Source: Callorhinus ursinus (lineage: Eukaryota > Chordata > Mammalia > Carnivora > Otariidae). Taken from it: 64,000 nt of DNA. Made by a program: the position numbers and the translations under genes. The stretch is taken from the NCBI RefSeq assembly GCF_003265705.1, contig NW_020313285.1, positions 16,608,003-16,672,002 on the forward strand. Reading direction: 5' to 3'. The notes below the pieces were generated by a model, which was not told the origin of the DNA, did not search any database, and was given only the letters and a program-made list of their open reading frames with translations. Below, piece after piece: positions 54,721 to 64,000 of the stretch (position 1 is its first letter; each line of letters begins with the position of its first letter).

Positions 54721-56249
54721 AGTGAACATACCGGGATTGATTCTCCGTAAACTAGCCTGGTTCCTCAAGCCTGCTAATGGAGTGCCGAAAAGGAAGGGTC
54801 TGGGCCCTCATACTCCCCGCCCCCGCCTTGTTGAGGGGTGATCTACCTCTGGGCACTCACCTGCCTTGGGGAAGGCAAGGGAAAGCCTACTGTGCCTGGG
54901 GTGCCGCCTGGGGCTGCCGGAGGAGAGGAAATCCCGGTCTGGCCTCTGTTGGTGCACCTGACATGGGACTGGGAACCTCAGTCTCCTCAGCTATAAAATA
55001 AGAAGCCCTATCTTGCTGGTTTACAGCGACAGAGAAATGATGTCCGTAAAGCACCGTGCCGCACCTGGGGACAGAGATGCTGCGCGGTTTTCGAGGTCCC
55101 TGCCCAGAGCCTAACAATGACCGAGAAGCACTTCCCCCTCTTCTGGCTCTACATCCTTTGGGATTGCCATACAGCTGATCTTAGGGAAAGAGAGGATTTC
55201 AGAGAAGCCCCGACTGCTGAGTTGGGGTAGGACTTGGGTAGCCTTGTTCCTCCTAGCACTCCTGCCTTAGGCCACCTCCACAGCCTCACAGGGCCCTTGC
55301 CTGGGAGCGCCTTAGTAGCAGCGTTGGTGTTGCCTGGGGTCCTCAGCGCTGGGCCCAGAGAGGTTCTGGGCAGCAAGGGGGAGGTTGCTTAGGGATGGCC
55401 AAGGCCATGGATGTGGCCAAAGAGTTGTGGAACCCAGGTCCCGGTCTCTTGGGAAGGGCAGCTACTTAACCCCCTGTGCTTTAACGTAGACCTTGCCCCA
55501 CTTGTGCTCCTAGAGACCGGCCTGAGTGTTCATTTTCCATTCAGAACTCTGGCCCAGCAGGTTCCTTCCTTCACCTTCCCCAAAGCTGCTGACTCAGAAG
55601 TAAATTGCTCCTCCAGGCGGGGCTGGTCGTGTTATTCCCCTCAACCCAGCTCTCCCTTCACAGCCTCAGCACCCAGTTGCAATGGTGCAGGCTATAAATA
55701 GACACACTGATGCAGCATTCCACCTGTCAGTCACTCCACTGCCTCCCTCCCACGGAGGAAATGGATGGGTTAATCCAATTCTGGTGCACCAGAATCTGAT
55801 GCTGGGACTAACGCGAAGCTTGGTTCCCAAGAGACCTACAAGAATGGGTCAGAGCTGTCTGCCAGAGAGTGGTGGGTGCACTTGCTTAGAGAGGCAAAGA
55901 GGCAGGAGGAACTGCAAGGAAGGAGCCTCGCTGGCTGTTAAGAAAAATGGAAGGTGCTGAAGCCCAGGAAGGGGGAGAAGGGTTGGGGTGCTTTAAATGG
56001 CAGATGGAGTGGGAACCCACTACGGAAATCAAGACCTTCGGAGCGAGAAGAGCAGAAAGCAAGTGGCTCCTGAGTTATGAAGTCTGTTCTCTGTGCAGCA
56101 AATGGATGCTGGTCCTGTCTCAATAGCCACTGGAAAATTCAAAATGAGATCAGGGAAAGGAAGGTTGCATCTCATGCGGTCTCAGAAATTGACCAAAATG
56201 ACCCTTTAAAGGCAATAGTAGGAGCCTGTAAAAAGTGCCTTAAAACAAG
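54721..56249. other. IRF1 upstream flank, no gene seen
   Basis: Unique-looking sequence between the IRF1 CpG island and an old L1 remnant. Short frames only. No named repeat. Confidence 0.4.
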
Positions 56250-56545
56250 AACTTTATTTTAATTCACAGATAATCATCTGTATCTGTATATCTTTCCATG
56301 TCATGAAGTGTACTTGTACAATATAATTGATAATGGTATATATTATTCTCTAATAAGGATAAATAAAAACTTACCAATTAATCTCCTATTGTAGGACATT
56401 TAGGTTATTTCCATATTTTCCTAATACAGACAACACTGTGTAGCTAAATCTTACCCATATCAATTTTTTTGCTTAGGAGAAATTCCCCAATGTTAGAATT
56501 TACTGATGAAATTGCCATTTAGACCTTTGAAGGGGTGTTTGACTT
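56250..56545 (-). mobile_element. Probable old L1M fragment, minus strand
   Basis: GGACATTTAGGTTATTTCCAT, TACAGACAACACTGTGTAG and GCTTAGGAGAAATTCCCCAAT resemble reverse-complement old L1 3' regions. A 20-base T run ends it at 56541-56560. Confidence 0.55.
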
Positions 56546-57344
56546 TTTTTTTTTTTTTTTAAGTCTAGGGATTCTTATTTTATCTTGAAGCCTGTAAGAA
56601 TCTGCTTATCATGATTGGGGGTGCTACACTACCAGTCAGTGAAATAAAACTATGCCCTGGTTAAGTACTTCAAATTTTTGTTGTAATAGCTCTTGAATCC
56701 ATTTTAAAATGTATCACACATTCCCTATGATGCTAAGCAAAACAGAGCCTCCCCTAGGTTTTTCTTAGTAATTCAGGGCCAGCCCTCTAGTCCTCTCTGA
56801 CTCAAAATACTCATCTTCTGTCATTCCAGCCATCCCCTGGGGACAAGTAGCCTCCAAACACAAGCTCTGGTGGCCTCCTGGACCCTCCACTACAACCCTA
56901 TCCACAGATTCAACATAGACACAAGCAGAACTCTTGGCCTCCCCTTTCTACACGGCCCCCACCAGCCTTCTCTCATCCTAATTCCAGCTCCTTCCCAGCT
57001 GAAGTCTTTCCTATCCTCCTATCTTTGCCTCACCTGGTCCTCCAGGTCTTCCCTGCATCCTCATGTTTTCACATACCAGAACCAGACTGTTACTGCCACA
57101 GCCTACCCTCCGGCCTCCCCCCATCCCTGGCAGGCTGGTCCCTCTAGGCACCTCTGCACTGGGATGATCTGCCTAACTCTGTTGATCCCCTAAACATTCA
57201 GGTCCACCAGGGGCTTCTGAGTTTCCCCAGATTCCTTAAGCCCCACATTCAAGTCGCTGCTCAATCTTATTCCAGGGGTCCTATTGCAACCTGATCTCCC
57301 CCACCTCCCTTACCCTTGGCAGGAACTAGAGGGCAGGGGAAAGA
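56546..57344. other. Intergenic, no gene seen
   Basis: C/T-rich unique-looking sequence. The 107-codon frame at 56870-57193 has no domain or splice support. Parts may be decayed L2. Confidence 0.4.
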
Positions 57345-57510
57345 ATACAGGATTTGGGTCTGAAAGCATGGGTTCGTGTGTTTTTGCCACTTGCTATGTG
57401 GCCCTAGGCAAGTTACCATCCCTCTCTGGGCCTCTGTGTTCTCTGTAAAAAAGAGACAGTCTGCCCATCTCTCCTAATTATTATGAAGATGAAATTAGAC
57501 TATCAGACTT
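57345..57510 (+). mobile_element. MIR element
   Basis: GGTCTGAAAGCATGGGTTCG, TGCTATGTGGCCCTAGGCAAG, ACCATCCCTCTCTGGGCCTC and CTCTGTAAAAAAGAGACAG follow MIR order. Confidence 0.78.
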
Positions 57511-57555
57511 TCTAAATGGTAAAACATGAGCAAAATGACATGTATTAACAGTAGT

Positions 57556-57747
57556 ACAGGGTGGCTCAGGCATTAAGCGTCTGCCTTCGGCTCAGGTCGT
57601 GATCCCGGGGTCCTGGGATCGAGCCCCGCATCGGGCTCCCTGCTCCGCGGGAAGCCTGCTTCTCCCTCTCCCACTCCCCCTGCTTGTGTTCCCTCTCTCG
57701 CTGTGTCTCTGTCAAATAAATAAATAAAATCTTAAAAAAAAAACAAC
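57556..57747 (+). mobile_element. CAN-SINE, plus strand, head-truncated
   Basis: Begins GGGTGGCTCAGGCATTAAGCG, has the GGGATCGAGCCCCGCATCGGG block and an AAATA/poly(A) tail. Flanking duplication AACAGTAGT at 57548-57556 and 57748-57756. It is the first SINE after a roughly 25-kb SINE-free interval. Confidence 0.92.
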
Positions 57748-57756
57748 AACAGTAGT

Positions 57757-58999
57757 GCATAAACCTCTCACTACATTTCTGTTCTCTGAACACAGTTTTT
57801 CCCTTCATGTCTTTGCTCCTTCCATTTGCTCCTCATCCCTATCTTCCTCTGGTGTTTGGCAACACTCACCCCCCCCTCAATCCCATTCTCCCCCTTCCTC
57901 TTCCCACCCGACACACTTCAGTGTCAGTCTCCATTCTAAGGCCCAGAGGAAATGCCTGGTCCTCTAGGAAGTACCCCCAAAGCTGCCAAACCAAATTCCT
58001 TCCCTTCCTCAGAAACCCCTGGCACTTAACTTTCATGCTGCCTTTTCTGCACTTATCACCTGGGTGGTGACCTTCTAGAGAACAAAGTCTGCATTTTTCT
58101 GCAAGAGACCTACCTGAGTAGGTTCCTCACACCCGCAGGTGGAGTTAGCTGAGGTTAGCTCTGGTCTCACAGCACACCTCCCATCTATACCATTACTTAG
58201 TAAGGGTAATTTTCTCTGTATTAGGCCCTGGAGTTTTCTAGGCTGGCAGAGCCTCCTTTGAAGTGATTTCTATAATAGGGATGCAGGGGGCAGGGTCACC
58301 TCTATAGGAGCCTCTTCCCTGAGGAGCAATCCAGCCTGTAGCTCCCTCCCTTAGGCTCTGAGAACACAACGTTCACCCTCTGGGGAGGTGGGGCTCCAGT
58401 TAGTTCTGAAGTGCAGAACTCAGCCATGCTTTCACCAGGTTTCTTAGAGTAGGGGAGCCCTGGGTCCCTATGGGGCAGGCTACCCAGAGAGAAAGCCATG
58501 GTCCCCAAAGCAGAGGAACCCACAGCATGCCTTCTAGCCTTCCAGGTGGGAAGGGAGGGCTTTCTGGGAGATGTTCAAAAGCCCTTCCAACCACCATCTC
58601 TAAACCTGGAGGCAGGCAGTCCTAAACTGTGAAGTGCCGAGCACAAGTCAGGCATAAAATCATCAGAAAGCATCCAAAAGCTTGAAGAATCCAGCCGTCA
58701 TCACTCTGCCTGAAAGTCATTTCTTAATTCATTCAACAAATACGAATCGCACTCCTGCTCGGGGTCAGTTCCGGGTTTGGCTCAAGACTAGCCCCTCCCC
58801 TCTCACAACTCTGGCAAAAATGCTGTATGACACAGCAGAATAAGCGTTGTGCTCTTACAAAAATCCTAAACACAGAGTGGGAGGCTGCAGCTGACTGCAG
58901 CTAGGGGGTCCTGAGGTGGAAGAGTGGGCCAGGAATCGCTCCAGCGCTGTGGACTGTTCCGGAACCTCGCAGGGGGAGCAGGTGTCAGTGTGGGCTGCC
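57757..58999. other. Intergenic, no gene seen
   Basis: Possible decayed L2 near 57990-58110 (TTCTGCACTTATCACCTGGG). No open frame with support. Confidence 0.4.
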
Positions 59000-59353
59000 G
59001 CTGATGCCCTGTGCAGTTTCATTTCTTATAAACACTGGGTTGGAAGGAAAGAGGCCTCAGCTCTCCATCCGCCCTGTGCGGCCAGGGGCCGGGGGCGGAG
59101 GGTGCTCTGGGGCCAGGCCTGGCGGCCACGTCCCACAGTGACTCTGCATGGAAGCAGCATCCTCCCCGCCCCCCACGCGAATGGGTCCTGCAGTACCGCC
59201 TGCGCCCACTATCGTTCGCCCAGAGCGTCCCTGGCAGAATTCTAGGCTTTCCTGGGGGCAGCAGCACCCCTACTTCGCCCTGGGGAACCCGAGTCCTGAT
59301 CTGGAGTCCCTCGCCTCCAGGTGACCCACGCTCGCGCTGCCCCAACCTGTTCT

Positions 59354-59355
<2 letters not shown>

Positions 59356-59393
<38 letters not shown>
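59356..59393. repeat. (GT)n microsatellite
   Basis: About 19 uninterrupted GT units, ending in TGTAGGGGAGG. Confidence 0.97.
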
Positions 59394-59395
<2 letters not shown>

Positions 59396-59533
59396 GGGAG
59401 GGGGCACAAGCCTTTCAGGCTAACTTCCACATTCCTGCTCGGCCCCGGCTGGGGGTGAGTCCGGGTAAGCGGCCGCTTCCTGGAAAGGGAGGGAGGGCGG
59501 AGAAAAGCAAAGCCTCCCAGCCGTGCCGCCCGG

Positions 59534-59640
59534 GTGGCTGCCTGGGACCGCCCCACCCCCCCCCCCCCCCCCCCGCGCCCCCCGGGGGGCTGCCTGGGCC
59601 CCCCCCCCCCCCCCCCCCCCAGCTGGCTGCCCTGCCCGTG
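59534..59640. repeat. Repeated GGCTGCCTGGG units with 19- and 22-base C-runs
   Basis: GGCTGCCTGGG at about 59536 and again at about 59589 each lead into a pure C-run (59556-59574 and 59599-59620). A third GGCTGCC follows at 59625. It looks like a tandem duplication with homopolymer expansion. Confidence 0.85.
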
Positions 59641-60170
59641 CCGGGCCGCTCACCTGCCCGCAGCCCAGGGCACTTCCTTCTCCTCCCCCTGCCGGCCTCC
59701 CGCTGCGGGCTACGCGTTTTCAGCCAGCTCCGCGGCGCGGGGCTGTGTGAGCTCGGGCAAGCTGCTGAACTCTTCTCTGGCCGTTATCACCGCCCCCCCT
59801 TCCGCGTGACGAAGCTAGCAACACTCGGGGTGCAGAGCTCTTTGTAAATGCCCCTGCCCTTCCTTCTCGCCCCCCGCCCCGGGTGGCGGGCACCTCTAGC
59901 CTGCTGCCCGGGAAGGCCGCGTTGCGACCCCCCCCCACCTCCCCGCCCCGGGGCACGCGGCAGTCCGCCGCAGCCCCGGCGACTCGCGCTGGACTCGAAA
60001 TTCTCCCGTGGGAGGCGTGCGGGTGCTGAGCCGCTGGGCGGCCGCCGCCAGCCGGGGTCCGCAGGTGGGGGAGGGGCGGGCCCGGCCGCCCAGCCGGGAT
60101 CGGCCCACCCGCGCGCGCCCCAGCCCCCACGCGGGCTACTGCGGGGCCGCGCCGAGGGGCGGGGCCTGGG

Positions 60171-60180
60171 TTTCGGTTTC
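60171..60180 (-). promoter_or_regulatory. ISRE/IRF-type site
   Basis: TTTCGGTTTC on the plus strand reads GAAACCGAAA, fitting GAAANNGAAA. It lies in the second CpG island, about 5.9 kb upstream of the IRF1 start. Confidence 0.5.
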
Positions 60181-60215
60181 TTGCAAACGCGGCGGCCACA
60201 GGGAAAGCGAGGAGT

Positions 60216-60224
60216 TTCCGGGAA
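60216..60224. promoter_or_regulatory. GAS/STAT-type site
   Basis: TTCCGGGAA is an exact TTCNNNGAA palindrome, 35 bases to the right of the ISRE-type site. Binding is inferred from the motif. Confidence 0.5.
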
Positions 60225-60507
60225 CCGCGCCGGGAGCGCTGAGGTTCGTGCTGCAGCGGGGGACGGGCGACCGTCCAGTGTCGCGGGCCATTTGCCCTCT
60301 GGAAGTTCCAAGAGGAGCTGGGGAAAACCGGCCCCGGAAAAGCCCCACCTGAATGCACCTGCCCCAGCCCCCACCCAGAGGGGGTTGGTGTGGGAGTGTG
60401 TGAGGGGGCTGTGCACGGGCAGGTGGAGTCTGAGGAATCCGGAGGCCCCTCAAATGGCTGAGCTCCCCAGTTGTACCGCTCAGTGTATGTCGCCTCTCGT
60501 TTTATTG

Positions 60508-60680
60508 TCTTCATAGCTCTTATCATCGCTGAAATCATCCTCTCTATGTACTTAATTTATTTATTGGAGGATTCCTCCTATATGACTTGGAGCCCCTGGA
60601 GGGTGCAGCCCTGCCCTGCCTAGGGCCTAGAACAGGGTTAACCGCAAGGAGGGTCTTGGTGTTTATTGAATGAGTGAAGA
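60508..60680 (+). mobile_element. L2 3' end fragment
   Basis: CATAGCTCTTATCATCGCTG, ACTTAATTTATTTATTGG, then CTAGGGCCTAGAACAGGG and GTGTTTATTGAATGAGTGAA follow the L2 3' UTR order. Confidence 0.8.
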
Positions 60681-61862
60681 AATGGAGTGAGAAGCATCTA
60701 GGGCGGGCCTTGTGGCCCTCTGACCTGCTTCCAGGAAACCTCTGGACCCTGCTCTCCTGGCTCCCTACCCCATTCAGGTCCTGATGTCCCCAGCTAATGA
60801 AGACCCCTGCTCTGTAGGAGAGGCCTAAGCCTCTTTGTGGGGGAGTCCCCTGGAGCTCCCTGAGAACTGCCCTCCAGATGGAGTGGTTGGGCAGTGAGCA
60901 GACAACTATAGTCATCACAGAGGAATGCGGGCTGTGGGGGTCGGCCACTTCCTTCCCTCCCCAGGGCTTGCAACTCAGGCCAGGGATGATTGTGGGTTGG
61001 GCCTGGATCTGAGCCAGGAAGGATGGGAGTTTGGAATGGTGAGACGGAGTCCTGGACCTGGACCCTCCCTGGCCTCTTCAGACCAAAGCAATGCCTGGAG
61101 TCTGGGTGGGCAGGGTCACCTAAATTCTTGCTCTTGAGACCCCAAGTCTGTGACGGCGGTCTCCTTTCCGATAGCCTGAAGACCATGACTCTTGGAAAGA
61201 CAAACAAGTGGAGCTCTCTCAGTCCAAAAGAGCTGGGGGTGGGGCAGGTGGCACGGGGCCACTTGGAAGCAGCCAGCCAACCAGTGGCGGGACGGACAGA
61301 TAGACCCTCTAGCATCCCTTGTCCAGGCCATCACTCACTTCTCCTGGCCCAGGCTAAGGATCAGGGTGGCTGTCCTGGGAGAGAGCCAGGGAAACTCCAA
61401 ATGCTGCAAGAGTCGAGCTTGTGCTCTGAGCACAGCCCCTGGTGACCTGGTGACTCATCCTGGGAATCCCAACTCCAGGGGCTGCCCTAGGAATAAGGCT
61501 TAGGACAGAGAGGGGGTGCCCCTAAGGGGACCGGCGACCATGATAGCAGTTTAGTGAAGCCCCAGACCAATAGGTTATTGTCTCCCTCCTTCTCTTTCCC
61601 CCTGCCTAGTCCAAATAGAATTTTTGAGGCAGGGAGCCAAACCCTCATCCTTGCCAATAAAATTGGATGTGGAGAGGACCTGGTTTTCAGAGTGTCTGTG
61701 TTGGGCTCCAGTCGAGGTCACATTTAAGAAACAGGTGTGCCTCAAGCTAGAAGATAACAGAAATGTGTCTTTGTAGTTTGTACACAGCAAGTGCTGAGTT
61801 ACAGGTATATTCATATAAGGAAAGCAGGGATGAGGCAATGTGTGTGGCCCAGTGGGTGCCCT
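60681..61862. other. Intergenic, no gene seen
   Basis: Open frames on both strands (60794-61315 minus and 60990-61445 plus) overlap each other and have no recognised domain. No splice-bounded exon is called. Confidence 0.4.
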
Positions 61863-61930
61863 CTCTTGTTCACTGCTGCAGCCCCAGGATCCGGCCTTGG
61901 CTGAGCACAGCAGGTGCCCTGTGAACCAGT
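61863..61930 (+). mobile_element. L2 3' end fragment
   Basis: CTCTTGTTCACTGCTGCAGCC followed by a GCACAGCAGGTGCCCTGTGAA block resembles the L2 3' ending. Short. Confidence 0.55.
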
Positions 61931-61945
61931 GTGGCGTGGATGGGC

Positions 61946-61970
61946 AATGGATGGATGGATGGATGGATGA
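61946..61970. repeat. (ATGG)n microsatellite
   Basis: Six ATGG units followed by ATGATG. Confidence 0.95.
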
Positions 61971-62299
61971 TGTATTCAGACCGTCTCAGCAGCGTGCACA
62001 CTTCCCCTGAGGTGGTCTTGGCAACAAGACAATTTCTACAGAAAGTCTTGGATGGCCCAAAGGGAGGAAGGATGGAGGGATGTGGCTTCCCTGAGCAGCA
62101 CTGGGGGCCATTTCTGTCTGGTCCTGTCCTTCCAAGGAGACCTTTGCTCCCTCTGCCATTGTCCTGTTCGCCTGTGTGCCCTCTAAGCCCTGCAGAAAGT
62201 CTGGGAGTACAGTGACAAGGGCCAGCCAGACACAGAACAAGAGGAAGGGGCTGCTAAAAGCAGGTAGGTGCTCTTTCCTCTCTTAGAAGGTAGGTCCAC

Positions 62300-62487
62300 A
62301 GGGCGCCTGGGTGACTCAGTTGGTTTAGTGTCCACCTCTTCATTTCAGCTCACGTCACGATCGTGGACTGAGCCCTGCAGTCGGGCTCTGCGCACTTAGC
62401 GTGGAATCTGCTTGTCCTCCCTCTGCTCCTCACCCCGCTTGTGCACACACTCTCTGTCTCTAAAATAAATAAATAAAATCTTTTAAA
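62300..62487 (+). mobile_element. CAN-SINE, plus strand, diverged body
   Basis: Head GGGCGCCTGGGTGACTCAG, a CGTGGACTGAGCCCTGCAG block and an AAATA tail. The exact 15-base target duplication AGAAGGTAGGTCCAC is at 62285-62299 and 62488-62502. The body differs from the other copies, so it probably belongs to another subfamily. Confidence 0.95.
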
Positions 62488-62502
62488 AGAAGGTAGGTCC
62501 AC

Positions 62503-63966
62503 GAAGGAGCTCAATTTAGGTAGAACGTCAGTCATGTGGGAGAGGTTCCAGTGCTTTCTCTGAATGCATGTGTCCTCAGGAAAACGTGTGTTGACTGACC
62601 AACCAGCTGACGTGTAGAAGGAGTGAAGAGTCAGCAGAGACCCACCCACCTGGATGGTCCAGGAGGAAGCATGACAGTCTGCTGTCCAGTTTGGCCCATG
62701 ACAAACCACAGTGAGTGTGTCAGACATCCAACATGAAATGTTGCTCTGGAAGTATTTGAGAGGCCTGGGTCCATACTGGGGGGCAAAATGGACCAGCCTG
62801 TGCTGGGAGAAGGAGCTCTGGGCACCCCAGGAAACAAAAGCCATTCTTCCTTCCTGGAGACGGCTTTCCACGGGGGCTGGAGGGCACATGTAGTACCTTG
62901 CTTGTGGTGGAACAGTAACCCCAGAAAGCTGAAGACTTAGGGGCATCTGAAAGTCATGGAATGTTGCTCAGTCCTCTGCCTGTGCTGGCCTTGTGGGGGA
63001 CTTAGAGGTGAGCGGCCGTGGTCCCCACCACTAATCTGGCTGTTCTCCTAAGGGCAGAGAATGCAGATGTTAACAGAGCAAGCTCCCCTGCACCCAGCAC
63101 ACTCCTCACAAACAGTGGGTGCTTAATAAGTGCACTGCTGATTGCAGAATGACAGATGTGTGTAATACCTGGAGTATTAGACAAAGGGGCAGAGAGGCTG
63201 GGGTATTGATATGGGAGCGGTTGATCTCCGCAGGGTCAGACGGCTACTCTGAGGAGGTGGCATTCATGAGGGCCTTGAAGGATGAGTCACAGTTTAATAG
63301 GCCAGCCATGGGAGAGGGCATTCCAGGATGCCGGAACAGCCCAAGGAAAAGCTTGGAGGCCCAGAAGTGCAGGACAGATCCTGCTTGCAGTATGGCTTTG
63401 TGTGGCTGCCCCAGGCCCTGAGGCTGGACCAGCCCAGGCGGCCACACTGCGAAGAAGCACAAAGGTCATACTCAATAGTCCGGATTTTGTCTGGGCAGAC
63501 AGGGGCTCATCAGGGTAGGACCTGTGGTTCCTCTCCTTCTAGAGAACCAGGGTCTGTCATCAGATGTTTGTTGAAGTAAATTCGAGGGCAGGCCCTGTGA
63601 GGGTGACTGGGAGTGACCGATGCTTTAGAAGACTTCGCGTGGCTGCCGTGAAGGATGAAGCGTGGGCACACCAGGGCAACTCGGGTGTGGCAAACGAAAC
63701 GTGGGGAGGCAGCCACTCTCAGGAGCCAACTCTATACTTGCATCACCGTGAGACTGAGTGCCCCCTGACCTTTGGCACGCTAGGCACCTACCTGCTCCCT
63801 TCTAGTCTGGGAGCCGGCTGTGACTGGAGGCAGGGCAGTGGACAAGAGGCAGCTCAGTTGATCCGGGTGGATTAGGTCTATGGCCACAGACGACTGAGAG
63901 AAGTGGGCCTACTTGAGAGCAGGATCAGACGACAGGATTTGGGGATGGCCACGATGTGGAACGGGT
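62503..63966. other. Intergenic, no gene seen
   Basis: A short L2-like ending (GTGGGTGCTTAATAAGTGC) lies near 63115. Overlapping short frames on both strands carry no domain. Confidence 0.4.
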
Positions 63967-64000
63967 TTCCTCCTCCTCCTCCTCCACCTCCCCCTCCTCC
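63967..64000. repeat. (TCC)n polypyrimidine tract at the window end
   Basis: TCC/CCT units run to the last base of the window, so the right boundary lies outside it. Confidence 0.9.

Larger units (their letters stand above)
59000..60400. promoter_or_regulatory. Second CpG island, 5-6 kb upstream of IRF1
   Basis: GC-rich with dense CpG, strongest at 59640-60300. It contains GC boxes, a (GT)n tract, two long C-runs, and ISRE-type and GAS-type sites near its right end. No exon or known gene is attached. It could be a promoter of an unannotated transcript or an interferon-responsive enhancer. Open frames up to 272 codons on both strands are compositional. Confidence 0.65.

Noticed and set aside
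59720..60538. Open frames of 272 (minus) and 222 (plus) codons in the second CpG island
   Set aside because: Proline/arginine/glycine-rich on both strands, which is typical of GC-driven chance openness. No splice sites or domain.
54500..64000. Possible IL5 exons on the right side
   Set aside because: No IL5-like coding sequence seen; in human IL5 lies about 50 kb from IRF1, beyond this window.
1..64000. CRISPR arrays, operons, prophage or other microbial systems
   Set aside because: The spliced gene, SINE/LINE content and CpG islands show mammalian nuclear DNA; the repeats are microsatellites and transposons, not spaced direct repeats.

Overview
This window is nuclear DNA from a placental mammal, most likely an arctoid carnivoran (bear, seal or mustelid group). 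The main evidence is a set of tRNA-derived CAN-SINE copies with the head GGGCGCCTGGGTGGCTCAG and a TCTC/(AAATA)n tail. Their sequence differs from the dog- and cat-type copies I know. Carnivore-type L1 3' ends and old L2, MIR, MER5, MER20 and MaLR LTR fossils fit the same picture. The species itself cannot be named from this.

The only protein-coding gene I can support is IRF1 (interferon regulatory factor 1), on the minus strand. All ten exons were placed by splice sites and reading frame. The non-coding first exon is at about 54279-54051, the coding part runs from 52969 down to 47910, and the 3' UTR continues to about 46.9-47.0 kb. The spliced protein is 322 residues. It has an intact five-tryptophan DNA-binding domain and a basic nuclear localisation segment, but a contracted, altered stretch just before the C-terminal LxxLL motif. 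The promoter sits in a CpG island and carries the expected GAS (STAT), CCAAT and NF-kB elements within 130 bp upstream of the first exon.

Layout: 1-32.6 kb is intergenic or lncRNA-type DNA (the interval that holds C5orf56/IRF1-AS1 in human), dense in SINEs and nested L1/L2 copies, with one 400-N assembly gap. 32.6-46.9 kb is SINE-free and holds mostly old MIR/L1/MaLR remnants. 46.9-54.4 kb is IRF1 with its promoter. 54.4-64 kb is the IRF1 upstream side (towards IL5 in human), with a second CpG island at about 59.0-60.4 kb. That island contains an ISRE-type site and a GAS-type site 35 bp apart, and two very long C-runs. A further strong ISRE-type cluster lies at 31.63 kb. Together these suggest that IRF1 is embedded in interferon/STAT-responsive regulatory DNA on both sides, but this is inferred from motifs only. 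Three splice-bounded candidate non-IRF1 exons are reported at low confidence. No neighbouring protein gene (SLC22A5, IL5, RAD50) is visible.
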